From Solicoccozyma terricola (lineage: Eukaryota > Basidiomycota > Tremellomycetes > Filobasidiales > Piskurozymaceae), in the NCBI GenBank assembly GCA_001600875.1, contig BCLD01000018.1:210084-274083 (forward strand): a stretch of DNA of 64,000 nucleotides, given 5' to 3'. Below are positions 21,073-33,006 of the stretch, piece by piece. The position numbers and the translations under genes are program-made. The notes under the pieces were generated by a model that saw only the letters and a program-made list of their open reading frames with translations, did not search any database and was not told the origin of the DNA. Position 1 is the first letter of the stretch, and every line of letters starts with the position of its first letter.

Positions 21073-22588
21073 ATGGCTACCTCTCTCTTCCACCCCCTCC
21101 ATCTCCCTCTCTCCCCACTCCGTTGCCGGAGATGGCCTCTACGAACGTTTGCCCCTCGTACCAACTTTACAACTTCAGCAACTCGATTACATCCTCGGGT
21201 TCCTATAGGTCGAATCGAACCGAAGAGGGTGGTGGTGGATATTAGTGATGTAAGAGCGTCAATATGGAAGCCTATTCTGGTACGTCTTCTATTGATGTTT
21301 TGCCGTTTCGCTCATGCGGGTCAGGGTCGTCTGACTTGATCTAATCTTCGATCACAAACCTAACCCAACCCCCCCCCCCCCCCCCCTTACAGTTTGCAAC
21401 GGGTTTATCAGCTACGGCTTACATCGCAGCTGCAGTCCTCACGAATCAAGATACGGAGAAATGGACGGACAAACTACAGGCTTCATCATGGTGGAGACGA
21501 TCTGATTCACCTAGTGATGCCGAGTTGAGAGGTGCTAAAACTCTTGCAAAAGCAAAGGTGGGGTTTCTTGATTGGATCTTGTAACATCGAGGGCGATGGT
21601 CCAGCTGATACTCCCTTATTATACTTACCCCGACCAACCAGCGATTACAATCAACACTAGATTCACTACCTTCCACTCTCAGTTTCCTTCCCGACTCACT
21701 ATCCACCCCTCTCATCAGGATCTACATATCCCTCTCCGAGTCGTACCTCGCCACTCCACCTGCACGACAAGTCTGCATCTCGATCATCGCTTTCAACGCC
21801 ATCGTATTCCTCGGATGGAAAGTCCCTGCTCTTCGTCAATCGATGCAGAAATGGTGGCTACATTGGCCAGTCGGAAAGAACACTAGAGTAGTCACGATGG
21901 CAACATCGATCTTCTCACATCAATCAATACCTCATCTCGCTTTCAACTCGATCGCATTATACTCATTCGGGTCCGCTGCGTATACATTCCTCGCACAGCA
22001 AGATCCACAAATGATACATCTCCCATCATCAACCTCGGCATACCATTTCCTCGCTTTCTTCTTGGCCGCGGGACTAGCATCATCGCTAGCGTCTCATTTG
22101 ACCACCGTTCTTTTCCGATTACCACGTTTACTTCGATCAATCTCCACGTCTTCCGCGTCGGCGTCGATTTCATCTCGTTTAGCAGCCGAACGTACATTCC
22201 TTCCTTCGCTAGGAGCATCTGGAGCGATCTACGGTGCATTGACAATGACAGCGTTGGCTTATCCCGATGCTCACGTTAGTCTGATTTTCTTGCCAATGGT
22301 TCCGATACCAATCGGGGTCGGAATGGGAGCCATGGTATTGGTCGACACTTTAGGTGTGATTAGAGGATGGCAGTGAGTGATTGTTTCAAAAATCAGTTTC
22401 ATCCTTGTTCAACAACTGATGCAAGGGGCGCGGCGCGGCGGGGTGCTCAACAATCGTTCAATAGGATGTTCGATCATGTTGCACATCTAGGTGGCGCTGC
22501 GTTTGGCGTGCTATACTACGCATATGGGAAGGAGTTCTGGACGTGGTTGAGGGTGAAGATGGGTGCTGGGAGGAAGGCGATCGCATGA
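21073..22588 (+). CDS. PCP1: Mitochondrial rhomboid protease (Pcp1/PARL)
   Basis: Intramembrane serine protease of the mitochondrial inner membrane. It starts at 21073 with an Arg-rich presequence (PLRCRRWPLRTFAPR). After an intron carrying C18 (21369-21386), exons give a hydrophobic segment ATAYIAAAVL, a linker and a rhomboid core of several helices. The catalytic Ser lies in GASGAIYG (about 22215-22240) and the catalytic His in DHVAHLGGAAFG in the last exon. The HxxxN-type sequence HQSIPHLAFNSIALYSFGS sits in the expected first-helix position. Four or five exons; stop at 22586. Residue spacing and the targeting signal fit Pcp1 rather than a Golgi rhomboid. Confidence 0.9.
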
Positions 22589-22819
22589 GGCTATACCCCG
22601 ATGGTTAGATGAGATTTTCATCATGTACGCTTCCCGGACCAGCCACACCCACGGTGGGTACGCATCCCAGGGAAAGCAAGCACATTGCGGCGAAAATTAG
22701 ATTTTTTGACCCCCTCTCATCATGTAATTTATCAACTACTTGACATCGATCTTCACTTTTGCTCTGGTCCGATCCATGGCCTTCACGCAATCTTCGTCAC
22801 CAACGAATTCAAGCTGAGT

Positions 22820-22825
22820 CACGTG
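22820..22825. promoter_or_regulatory. CACGTG site
   Basis: GTCACGTGAC palindrome between the rhomboid and transporter genes. Confidence 0.4.
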
Positions 22826-23516
22826 ACATTCACAGCTGCTGCTTTCCACGGAACGCTCTTGTAATTTTGAAACCCCCCCCCCCCCCCCCGCGGGGGCGAC
22901 CGCCTGCGATGGGTTGTAATGAAGAGGTCGTATTCCGTTCCCTACTCGGTGGTTGGGGAACGCTCACACAACCCCAGGGGTTACGTCGTCCGCGACAGGG
23001 GCCGCGAACTGCGACGTCTTGGCTAAGTTTGGGAAAAATAGACAACCCCCCTTCTTCTCTAGTTGGCAGTGTATCTGCCGAGGGGGACTGGGAGTAGATG
23101 GAGAGGTGGGTCAAGATGAACCCTGGCGTGCGCGAGAATGCCGGCGGCAAGTAAAGCAGGAGAAGGATGTAGACGCCCCGTTGCGGTTGCGGTTGGTGGA
23201 ACGGCAGTCCCCTCAAGAGCGAAAAGTGCGGGTTGTCAGGCACGCGCGGCCTGAAAATGTTTTTAACGCCGCACGCACTCTTTGAAACCAAAGATATCAG
23301 ATCTCGGTGTGCCACTTCCTGGACAGCTGACCGGCCATGACGTCGTTGATAAAAAAAGGTGATAAAAAGATTTCCCCTATCTCGCACGCAAAGTGCGCTG
23401 TGGGCCCAGCAGCGGAGGTTGGGTACGCCAAGTTGAGGGTGGGTGAGGGGGGAGAGTTGGGGGGGCCACTACACTAGAAACCGGGGTCGCAAGCGAGAAT
23501 TTGGCGGGGGATGGAG

Positions 23517-23523
23517 TATAAAG
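23517..23523 (+). promoter_or_regulatory. TATA box of sugar transporter
   Basis: TATAAAG, 97-103 nt upstream of the ATG at 23620, the usual distance for a regulated fungal promoter. Confidence 0.5.
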
Positions 23524-23619
23524 AGGTAGGGAGAAATTGTTTGGCTTTGCCCGTCATTTAACCAAACGATCGAACGTCAATCCGCTATCATCTCTTCCAA
23601 CCCACCATCTCTTAACAAA

Positions 23620-26265
23620 ATGGGTGGCGCTGCTAATAATTCCTCAGTAGATGACCCTTTCGTGTTGCCGCATACAGGAGCTGTAGGGTGGCGTGGTTTG
23701 CTGGAGAATAAGAAAGCCCTAGGTTTAGCTGTGTTTGCGTCTACCGGTATGTTCATCACTGGCTTTCACAAAAGGGACTCTTGACTCACGGATTTCACCT
23801 ACTGGACACCTGCAGGTGGCTTGTTATATGGTGTATGTGATATCATTAGATGCGTAGCAGAGCTCTCAAGCTGATCCCACAGAACACTGTAGTACAATCA
23901 AGGTGTCTTTGGACAAGGTGATTATTCCCAAATCTACATATGCTTGCTTTCGGTTGCTCACTCCAGGCTACAGTCCAGGTCATGTCCAACTTTGAACGGC
24001 ATTATATCGCTGCCGTCAGTATACATCTTGCTACTCCGCACTCCTCTTATATGTGGCTAAACATCCGTCTGTGTGTGCTATCAGCTTGGAGATCCGATCA
24101 CTAAGGGCCTCCTTACATCAATATTGGAGCTGGGTGCAATGGTTGGTAGCATTATTTCTGGGCCGGTGGCAGACCGAATCTCTAGGAAGGTGAGGAAAGC
24201 GAACTTGTGCGGCCCACTGGGTGATATGGCTGAACATTGTTCGTTCCAATCAGCACTCGATATCCGCCTGGTGTGTCGTGTTTATGTTAGGGACATCCCT
24301 CCAGGCTGGAGCTCCTATTTCGAATGTCAACTTCCTCTGGGCCGGCCGATGGATTGCTGGTATGGGCGTAGGTGCCATCTCCACGTTAGTGCCAATGTAC
24401 AACGGTGAACTGGCCCCTCCAGGTATCAGAGGAAGTTTGGTACGTGGAGAAGTCCTGAGCAAGCCACTTTTTTTCTTTCGAGTTCATCTGACGAGTGCGT
24501 CTGTCCAATATAGGTCGCCTTGCAACAACTCGCAATTACCTTCGGTATCTTCATCTCGTAAGCTGTCATCCTGTCTTGCATGCGTTCTTGTGCAATCGCT
24601 CACATTGTCTTCTCTTCTCCCTCTCTGCCATCCCTGGTTCCTCCTTCCTCCCACCGCCGTGAATTGTCCTCTAAAGTTACTGGATCGGCTACGGAACAGC
24701 AAAGATGCAATCAGACGCATCCTGGAGGATCCCTATGGCTATTCAGTTGTGTCCAGCACTCATCCTCTGCGTTGGCGCCTTCTTCCTACCTTACTCGCCT
24801 CGGTATCTGATGCTGAAGGGAAGGCAAGAGGAAGCACTCCTAACATTAGCAAACTTGCGGGACCTCGAACCAGAGCACATAGCAATTCAGGGCGAATTCA
24901 TGGCACTTCAAGCAGAGAGACTTACCGAGATTGAGCTCGTCAAGGAACGTTACGGTACAGACAAAGACACTGGAATGGTCGCGGTGAAAGAATACATTCG
25001 AATGTTCACCACCAAGGCTTTACTTCACCGATTGAGTCTCGCTGTCGCCGCACAAAGCTTGCAGCAATGGTCGGGAATCAACGCCATCATTTATTACGCT
25101 CCCTCGATTTTTAAAAACGTAGGACTTACTGGAGAAACCATCCCGATGCTCGCTACCGGTGTGGTCGGAGCATGTAACCTTGTGGTGAGACATTCTTTCG
25201 GAACACACACACATCTCGGTTGTTCCAAAAAGCTTATTTTGGTTGTTGGACGAACAGTTTACAGTGCCGGCAGTACTCTTCGTAGATAATTTTGGCCGAA
25301 GACCCATTGTGAGAGTTGAACATGACTCTTCCCAAATCTATGACATGCACTAATCACCGTCCTTGACCTCCTTCAGCTCTTTTGGGGCGCCACAGGCATG
25401 GCAATCTGCCTGGCTATCATCTCTGCTCTGGTCGCGCAATTCGGGGATTCCTTCCCTACTCACAAGGCTGCAGGGAACACCGCAGTATTCTTCGTATATC
25501 TGTTCATCTGGTGAGAGCTTGGTTCCCTGTTGTGCGCCTATCCGATCCGACCATCACGAGCTAACGTTGTTTCCCATGTTAGCGCGTTCGCCGTGTCCTG
25601 GGGACCATTGTGAGTGATATTCATAACCTATCCATATGCTAACATTGCTGAAAACGTTCCACCAAACGCAGAGCCTGGGTTGTGAGCGCAGAGGTGATTG
25701 ACACAGCAAATGGGCTAGACGCGAGTCCAGGAAGGTTGACAATCCGCTCCATTTACTTATCAGGTGTTCCCGCTCTCTATGCGAGCGAATGGTATGGCTG
25801 TCAGTGCAGCCGTCAATTGGGTAAGAGTCGACTGTAGCGGGCTCCTCGGGTAACAGCGGATGACTTACGAGATCTCTATTTGCCTTCCCTACTGATCAGT
25901 TGATGAATTTTGTCGTGGCTACGATAACTCCAATCATGCTGGAGCGTCAGGGATATCGCACGTATTGCCTCTTCTTGGTACGTGTCAGGTCCTTGCATTT
26001 TGGATGAGGCTAGGGCGGTACGAGAGATTGTTCCTGAACTTTACTGACTCCCTTCGTTTTTGGCAAACAGGCCTTCATGATTATCGCGATGGGATGGTCT
26101 GCTTTCATACTCCCGGAGCTCAAAGGCAAGACACTCGAGGAGGTTGACGCTTGCTTTAATGATTCCACCGGAATGGAGGATCGGGCTAGGAAGGAACGAG
26201 TTGCCCGTGAGATTGGTCTTGACAAGCTCGCCGAGAGAGCTGTACAGCACAAGGAGAAGATCTGA
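23620..26265 (+). CDS. MFS sugar transporter
   Basis: Proton-coupled or facilitative hexose-type transporter of the major facilitator superfamily, sugar porter branch, in the plasma membrane. It is split into more than ten short exons. Signatures in order: an N-terminal helix with ASTGGLLYG, VADRISRK (the loop 2-3 motif), GRWIAGMGVGA, PYSPRYLMLKGR (variant of PESPRWL), QQWSGINAIIYYAPSIF, DNFGRRP, AVSWGPL, SAEVFPLSMRANG and PELKGKTLEEVD near the end. All are at their usual positions for a protein of about 530 residues with 12 helices. The ATG at 23620 opens the only frame into the first helix. The substrate cannot be told from sequence. The GC-box and TATA-containing promoter suggests carbon-source regulation. 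Confidence 0.88.
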
Positions 26266-27090
26266 GTGGTTCCACGCAGTGTTTGTCATTATAGAAGCGT
26301 CCCTTGACATTAGATCGTTGCATGTTGCATTCCTTCAATGCGATACAAAGAACTGAAGGGAATCGTTGCACAGCGGAAAGTGTCGAGGAAAATGTCTTGT
26401 GGCGACAAATTTGACTCTCCCACCGCCCCGAGATACCAAGCACGTCAAGTCGAGGTGGTGAATCTAGCTGTGTGATGAACTGGAGCGGGATCGGACGTCA
26501 AGGAAGCACAGGGATCAGGGATGTGATGATGTTGTTTATGTACGAGTGGGATCCGACGCGTGGTCCGGATAGGTGAATGGACGCGTCACGTGACCGCGTT
26601 CACCACGTGGGATTGGTGACTAACCGACTCGACTCTTTCATCACCCTTCCAGTTCCTCAGGCTGATATACTCTGCAGTGCTCGCGTTGCCAAACGAAACA
26701 ACATCCGTAGCATTTATCTCGAGTTTGACGGAAAGCATCTTAAGCACGATGGAAAGCGACTCAAACATGATGGAAGGATCGTTGATATAGTCACCTCTCA
26801 CCATGGAAGGCGGACGTCGTATTGATATATCCCGTATCCGTGGCCAGCATACGAAAGGGACTAGGTGGTAGCGATGTTTCAAAGCAAGGTGTAAAATCAA
26901 TTTGATACTCTGGCTGATGAAGCAGGAACAACGTTCGAGGGCGGGTGGCAAAGCTTGATGGGGTATAGAGAACCTGCGACGTCCCAACGCGAGGGTGTGT
27001 TCCATGACGAGTCAGTCTGATATACGTGACATAAATTCCTACAGGTGTCATCTCGTCATCATAATTGGTACATATATCGTAGGCAAGACA
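26266..27090. other. Convergent spacer, transporter / Vac14
   Basis: 825 nt between facing stop codons. CACGTG cores at 26587-26592 and 26604-26609 and an imperfect 18-nt direct repeat around 26735-26780 (GGAAAGC..TTAAGCACGAT type) are present. A 139-codon minus open frame has no domain. The CACGTG pair is odd in a place where no promoter is expected. Confidence 0.45.
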
Positions 27091-30000
27091 TCACCGCCGA
27101 AGACCAGGTAAAATCTTTCTTCTCGTACTCGCTATCAGCGTGGGCGACTTCGACCTTTGTCCGTTGGTCATCGTGGTACCGAAGGGAGCTCCTAGAGCAA
27201 GCGCAGACAAAGACCCAGATGCTGAGCGGCTTCCTCCACGCCTCGGGTTGAGGGGCGACAACGTTGACTGCGGATGAGCCCGCACAGACGTAATCGAGTT
27301 GCCACTCTCCTTGCGCGAGCCGCTGCCGGCTGTACGTCGGCGTCCCGTCCCAGTAGCACTCGGACTGTTCGATGTCGACGGACCAGAGAAGTGGAAACCG
27401 GACATCGAATGACCGTGGCCTGCTTCTCCTGCCTGTGACTGGCGACGTGCCTTCTCGTGTTTGTTCTGGACTTGCCGAAAATCTATTGAGGCAGATATGA
27501 GTTAATGGTCTGTTGGCTGGCCGTTTGTCTCAACTTACGGCCGAGCAGCTCTTGCCACTTAATCTCATCGCGGGAGGAGAGCTTGGAACGACTGGCAGCC
27601 ACGCTTGGGGTGTAGGAAGCCTTGGGGATATGCAGGAAGCCCATCGAGCTCACAGCACTCAAACGGTTACGCAATGAGACGAAGGCACTGCTCTGCGGCA
27701 GCAGCATGAGCAGGCCATAAAGACATTTGAAGAGGAACGGGTATCTTTCAGGTTCCAGCAGCTGCAAGCGTAGGGCTAAAAGTGACGGTGATATGAGTTA
27801 TGCTGTGGAGTAGTATGCTGCAGCACAGGGACTTGCCTGTGAAGACGGGACTTTCGATCAACATGACTAGTTTGTCGATTTGCACGAGAAGCGGGACTGT
27901 CATCTCGAGCTCGGCGCTGAGAGGTCGAAGAAGTCAGTAAAGAAACTTGGACCGGCCATCAAGGCACCTCACAAGGTCTGCAGGAGATTTGAAGCGTGCT
28001 CATACGCCTGTGCCAAGAGACACAGCGCAAAAACGGCGACGGCGTTATGACACCACGATTTGTAGATGGCAGTGAAGAGCATCTGCCCGTCCTTGGACTC
28101 TAAATTCTTCAGCCGTTTGCGGAAGTCGGCCAGCTCGGGGGAGGTGATGAGGATCATGTTAAGTTTGACAACCATCAAGCTCGCAAATTCGAGATCCTGG
28201 AGAGTACAGGTCGTCAATATGCACATTCCGGGAGTGCATGACATCCACTCACTTCCTCCCTCTCCAAAACCTCTGCGAATGTCCGGAAGATCCTCTCTGT
28301 GTTCATATTCAGACACAGCTGGCGAATGATGAGGCTGCCTCGAGTCTCAAGCAGTCGTCGATCCGTACTGAACAGCTCGAGAAGGTTGACGAGGAAGCTG
28401 CTAAAGTAGCTATCCTCAGAGGTCGCGGAGATTTGAGCGAGAAGCTGCAAATCGTGCTTGACAACCTGTGAATGGAAAGGGAAGTTGATCAGCAAAACGA
28501 CCCCATAGCGCAGACTTGTTTGTGCCACACACCTCCTCGGATGGATCGGACAACGTCTTAAGTAAGACAGGGAAAGTTCCATCATCCCTCGCAAGGATTC
28601 TCTTCGGTGCCTTTTGGTGTAGCATGAGTAGCCACTCCAATGACGCCACCCTAGTCTCCTCGTGTTCGCTGAGGAATTGAAGCGTGAGCTGATTAACAGT
28701 CTCTCGGATGTCAAAGAGGTCGTCATCAAAAGTCGGATGAGTGCTGGGAACTGTCGCCTGGGAAGGCTGTACAGGTTGCACAGTCTGCTGTGCCACCGCC
28801 GACCCGCCTTGTGTTGTTGGTGGCAGAGTGGATGGAGATCCAGGCCGCGGTTTGTAGGGGAAATCAAAATTAATGGGCGTAGACGGCTCGGTCGCGACCC
28901 CAGCCTTCGTTTTCAACGTGGTAGCGGCAGTACCGAGAGAGATTGCCGAAAAGCTAGGCCGAAGGGTGTCGCTGCCATCAGTGGCGATAGCGAGGGTATT
29001 GCCATCCGCTGAGGAGTCAGTAGCCGCAATGTCCTTCCTATTGCTCGGCGAAGGATTCTTCTCATGTCCGATCGTGCTCTGTGAGCCAGTCGATTGGCCG
29101 ACGACGACAGAGTGGCTTCCAATCGAAGGAGATGGACCTGGTACCGCTCCAGTCGCAGTGACCATCTGTGGTGGTGCAGAACTAGGTGCAGGTAGTGCCT
29201 GTATGGCATGGTAGAGCAGCTGATTGGTCTCGCTAGCGGCACTTTGGATGGAGGGGCTGGGGGCAGGCGAGTGAGAAAGGAGAGCCCGGCAACGACGACA
29301 CAAAGCAAAGCTCACGCATGATGCGCCAGATTAGGCAGGACAGCAGGAATTAATCTTGGCGTGAAGCCGATCATAACATCCTGCACGAAGGTCAAGAAAC
29401 TGGAGATCCACCGCAAAGCCTGCGAAGAAATCTGATCGTCTGATGAAGAAATTGGCCCATCAGCAGGGCCGCCGAAGTGACCCAAACCGCCACTCACCCG
29501 GATACGCCACATGTTGGATCATTATATCCATGATCGCCTCATGATCCACAAACACTCCTTGGCCTGGTATCCACGCTGCATGCTCCGTTGCCTTCTCCTC
29601 GTCGTCGTACTCTTGAATCTCGTCAGGATCATGTACGAGCGAAGAGTCCTCGTGCTCGGCGTCCGTCTCCTCCTCCTTCAGCTCGTCCATCCGTGCCGCC
29701 TCCGGAGACATATGTCCAACGTTTCCATCTCCATCCATGGTGTTGGTGCCAGTGATGATGCTATCAAGCTCCGAGTTCTCCGTCTCCATAGTAAGCTTAC
29801 TAGCACGTCGGCGTAATACAGCTGAAGTACGTCGGGAGAACTCCTGTTGTTGCGTTGTCTGAGATCGATTGCTTGTGTGTCCGCTCTCTAATTGCCGACG
29901 TTGGACGTGTGCGATGTGACGAATCTCGTGGAGAAAGTCTTTGAGAACGGCTTCCGTTGCGATTTTAACGTCTGGGCTAGGGTCTGACAGGTATTTGCTG

Positions 30001-31742
30001 GAGTAGACAAAGTGAGTCAACTATTAATTTTCGTGGAACATACTCCACTGATTGCCACTCACAGCAAGCCATCCAGAAACTCCGGCAAATATGAAACCAA
30101 CTCTAAATCAGGCACTGAATCCAACACCATGATCCAGCTGACCAAATGACTTCTCGTGAACGGTGAGATCACGTATATCCGCTCACTCAATAGCGGGATG
30201 AATTTCGCTAGTGAGAAAGCCAATCTCGGCTGTGGATCTTGATCGAGTGCCGACGGGGAATGTATTGAAGGATGAGGTGAAACGTCCGTCGAATGGGAAC
30301 CTCGATGCGCCGGAGCGGTTTGAGGTGCATGCAGAGCCATATTCAACGTAGATGTCCCACTGTGATGAGCAATACCAGCGGTTGCTGGAGCCTGAGACTG
30401 AGATTGCCTTCGAACATGTCCACTCGAACCTGAGATCGACATCGTTCTCGCCGAACCATCCTTGGTCACTATACCACTCGCACCAGCACCTACACCCACC
30501 GAATGCGGACTCGGGTCCCTCGTTATTGATCCATCTGATTTAGGTAACGATCTACCTGGAGCCAATCCATCTCTTTCCACACTCCCATTAATCGCAGGCG
30601 GATCTTTGAATACCACCGGTTTTAAATCCGGACTTTCCTCCAATGGATGTTTCCTGTCTTTCTCTCTCTCCGCTGCCAAACTCGCTCGTAGTCGGCCTTG
30701 ATAACCCCATTCACCGAGCCCACCGTGTCCAATACTTGGGTGTTCCATCTCTACCCAGCCGAAAGTACGATCTACGTTCTCGGGGTATTGGGAAACGTAA
30801 TTTAATGCGGTCTCGGAGACAATGTCCTTTAGAAGTCGATCCAGCAGTTCAGCACCGTTCTTGACTGACGCTTCGGAGTCGGCGGAGAGCTGTAAAGGAA
30901 ATGAGAAGGAGAGTGGGAATGAGAACGAGTTGATAATTTTGCACAAGGTCAGGAATCATCATTGCACTGTTGGTCTATATTGTATCTCGTAAACTCACCT
31001 TGCTCAAAGCATCGAAGATCCCATTGAAATGGACCAATATCTCTCCTTTGCAAACCTTTGCGATATTATAAAGCGATTCACAAGCATAATACCTGATCAA
31101 GGCCCCGATAACTATTTAGGAAAAAGGCCTCATCCATCACCTTTGGGGGACGATATCGAGCTCACCGAACTCTACTCTCCCCATCTCCGAAACAACCTAA
31201 AACCCTCGGTACCACCACACCCAACCAACTTGAAAAATCCATACCCAACGCGATGGCTGTCGCTGCTAATCCTATCAAACCGCCATTTCGCGTATGGAGT
31301 GGAGAACTTGGGGAAGTGAACATTTGACATAATTGATTGATTATCGTGGAGATTTTAGCAGAGTCGGATTGTTGGATGACTCTGTAGGGTGGAGATGGGA
31401 GAGTGTTTCGTGGGTTGGGGGGGGGGGGGGGGAAGGATCAAAATGGAAGTAGAATGTAAGTGGGCGGGACAGGCGGTTTGGCATGAGTAACAAAGGGTCG
31501 AACGCACTTCTCCAATTCCAGAGCAGCGGCCTTTCGACGATCATACAACTTATCATTCAGACCTGGTCATTGTCCAGTGGAACAAGATCAGCCGTTCGTT
31601 CATTTTTTCCATGCGAACCGTACGCGACAGTTTCAATCTCACCTCGAACGATAGGAGCGTCTTGCAGCATGCGAACCCACATGAGATCCGTTAGCTCGGG
31701 ATTGCGTGCCAACCAATCCATACGAAGCGCCCACTCACCCAT
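27091..31742 (-). CDS. VAC14: Vac14, scaffold of the Fab1/PIKfyve complex
   Basis: HEAT-repeat scaffold that activates Fab1 and Fig4 to make PI(3,5)P2 on vacuoles/endosomes. About ten exons. Exon 1 (start 31742) ends APIVRG and joins [18 protein letters not shown], the invariant Vac14 N-terminus. Then come [36 protein letters not shown] HEAT repeats, [68 protein letters not shown], and the highly conserved C-terminal half with [48 protein letters not shown] and [22 protein letters not shown] Ser/Gly/Pro-rich insert of about 150 residues (30240-30640) and a Ser/Arg-rich tail are lineage additions. The start could instead be a downstream in-frame ATG (MLQDAP). An intron carries G16 (31417-31432). 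Confidence 0.93.
31417..31432. repeat. Poly(G) run in Vac14 intron
   Basis: G16 on +, poly(C) on the coding strand, inside the second intron. Confidence 0.85.
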
Positions 31743-32051
31743 CCTTGTCCACCGGATAACCTATTGAAATGTAACTATACCGCTGTGCACATTCCAGAAT
31801 TGCTGTGCTTGTGTCCTGCGATCGTGAGTGTCGCCGTGATCACCTCTCTGTGCATGCTCACCACCAAAACGCAGTCTGGGCAGCATAGATGATGCTGATG
31901 ACGCGTAAACAAACACCGCGGGTGGCGACTCTTATCAATCCCCCGTCCACCGGGTGATCAATGACGTGTCCCAAATCTCAGTTCAAATTCCCAAGCCCAT
32001 GAGCGTATCCCCCCTCCCTCTCATCTTACATTACCCCACACATCCATCGCA
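31743..32051. promoter_or_regulatory. Divergent promoter, VAC14 / TOM7
   Basis: 309 nt between divergent starts. No CACGTG here (a GACGTG is at 31964). Both genes must share it. Confidence 0.45.
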
Positions 32052-32414
32052 ATGCCTCTATCAGACGAGACTAAAGACCGCATCCAATCCGCCATCGGCG
32101 TCGGCAAGGTACGTCCTCCCTTCCTCCTTTCGCAGTTGGGGGTCACGAGGAGAACATCGACTGATTGGCTGCTACTTGTGCATATAGACCGTGTTCGTCT
32201 ATGGATGGATTCCGTTCATTCTTTGGGTTGGGTATTCAAGGAGTAGTCCGCAACCGAGCTTGATCAAGTTAGTATCTGTGTCCTAACCTTTGATGGGGGA
32301 TGTAGGAGGAGAGAGCGACGGAACTGAGAAGCTCTGGGAGGGACGACTGCTGATTGCTGATTCTGTTCTTTTCTTTTTTTTTCTCGGAATAGGTTGATCA
32401 GTCCGCTAGCCTGA
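32052..32414 (+). CDS. TOM7: Tom7, small subunit of the mitochondrial TOM complex
   Basis: A 52-residue tail-anchored protein of the outer-membrane translocase. Three exons: the first ends IGVGK at the GTACGT donor, the second gives TVFVYGWIPFILWVGY, and the third gives LISPLA followed by TGA at 32412. The signatures are the membrane helix with WIPF, the S-x-PQPSL(I) segment, and the LISPLA C-terminus. Length equals the family's. Tom7 modulates assembly and stability of TOM and SAM complexes. Confidence 0.95.
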
Positions 32415-33006
32415 GCGAAAGAGGAAATGCATAGGATTGAAGTGAGGTAACGGGAAGGTGAGTGATGGATGTGATTCCTTCCCTCTATGAGACATCGGAG
32501 CTAACAATCAGGCATTCTTTAGATATCAGAGTCGAGGATCGGGTTTTTCCGCCGCTGTATCATAAATCGATGGGGCTATCGTCATGAAACTTCTCACCCA
32601 TAACCTTTCCGTCGTAAAGAAAGCTGGTTAACTACTGAAAGAGTGACCGGGGATATTACGTGGCCTTGTGAGACCATCTGACTAGTCTGCGGCGTTCAGA
32701 GCTACGTGATTGATATGACACTGAGGCTGCATAATACTCAGACGGGATAGATCTACCCCTACGTCCAAGAATGTGCACCAAGGGGAAATCGAAAGTAGTC
32801 GCCCTCGGCGATCAGTCCCCTCCCACGTTTATGCCGACAGATCTAACCACCAAAAATAAGCTAAGCAATGCGATTATTTCTGATACCCATATCTACACGT
32901 CTATCAAAACACCCCTCTCTACTCTAACACTTGAAAATCAACCATGTAAGATACAAGATTATTGATACGCGACCAAAAAGAAAAAAGACAGTCCTATTGT
33001 CCATCA
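32415..33006. other. Convergent spacer, TOM7 / membrane protein
   Basis: 592 nt that must hold both 3' UTRs. No gene or notable repeat seen. Confidence 0.5.

Larger units (their letters stand above)
22589..23619. promoter_or_regulatory. Upstream region of the sugar transporter
   Basis: 1 kb between tandem genes. It contains CACGTG (22820-22825), C17 running into a GC palindrome CCCCGCGGGG (22873-22895), several GGGG/CCCC blocks of the kind bound by Mig1/CreA-type zinc fingers, and a TATAAAG box at 23517, about 100 nt before the start codon. A 185-codon minus-strand open frame here has no recognisable domain and is not called. Confidence 0.45.

Noticed and set aside
22830..23387. 185-codon minus-strand open frame
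   Set aside because: No domain and Arg/Pro/Gly-rich GC composition; lies in the transporter promoter.
26586..27005. 139-codon minus-strand open frame
   Set aside because: No recognisable motif and in a convergent 3' spacer; its first codon is not ATG.
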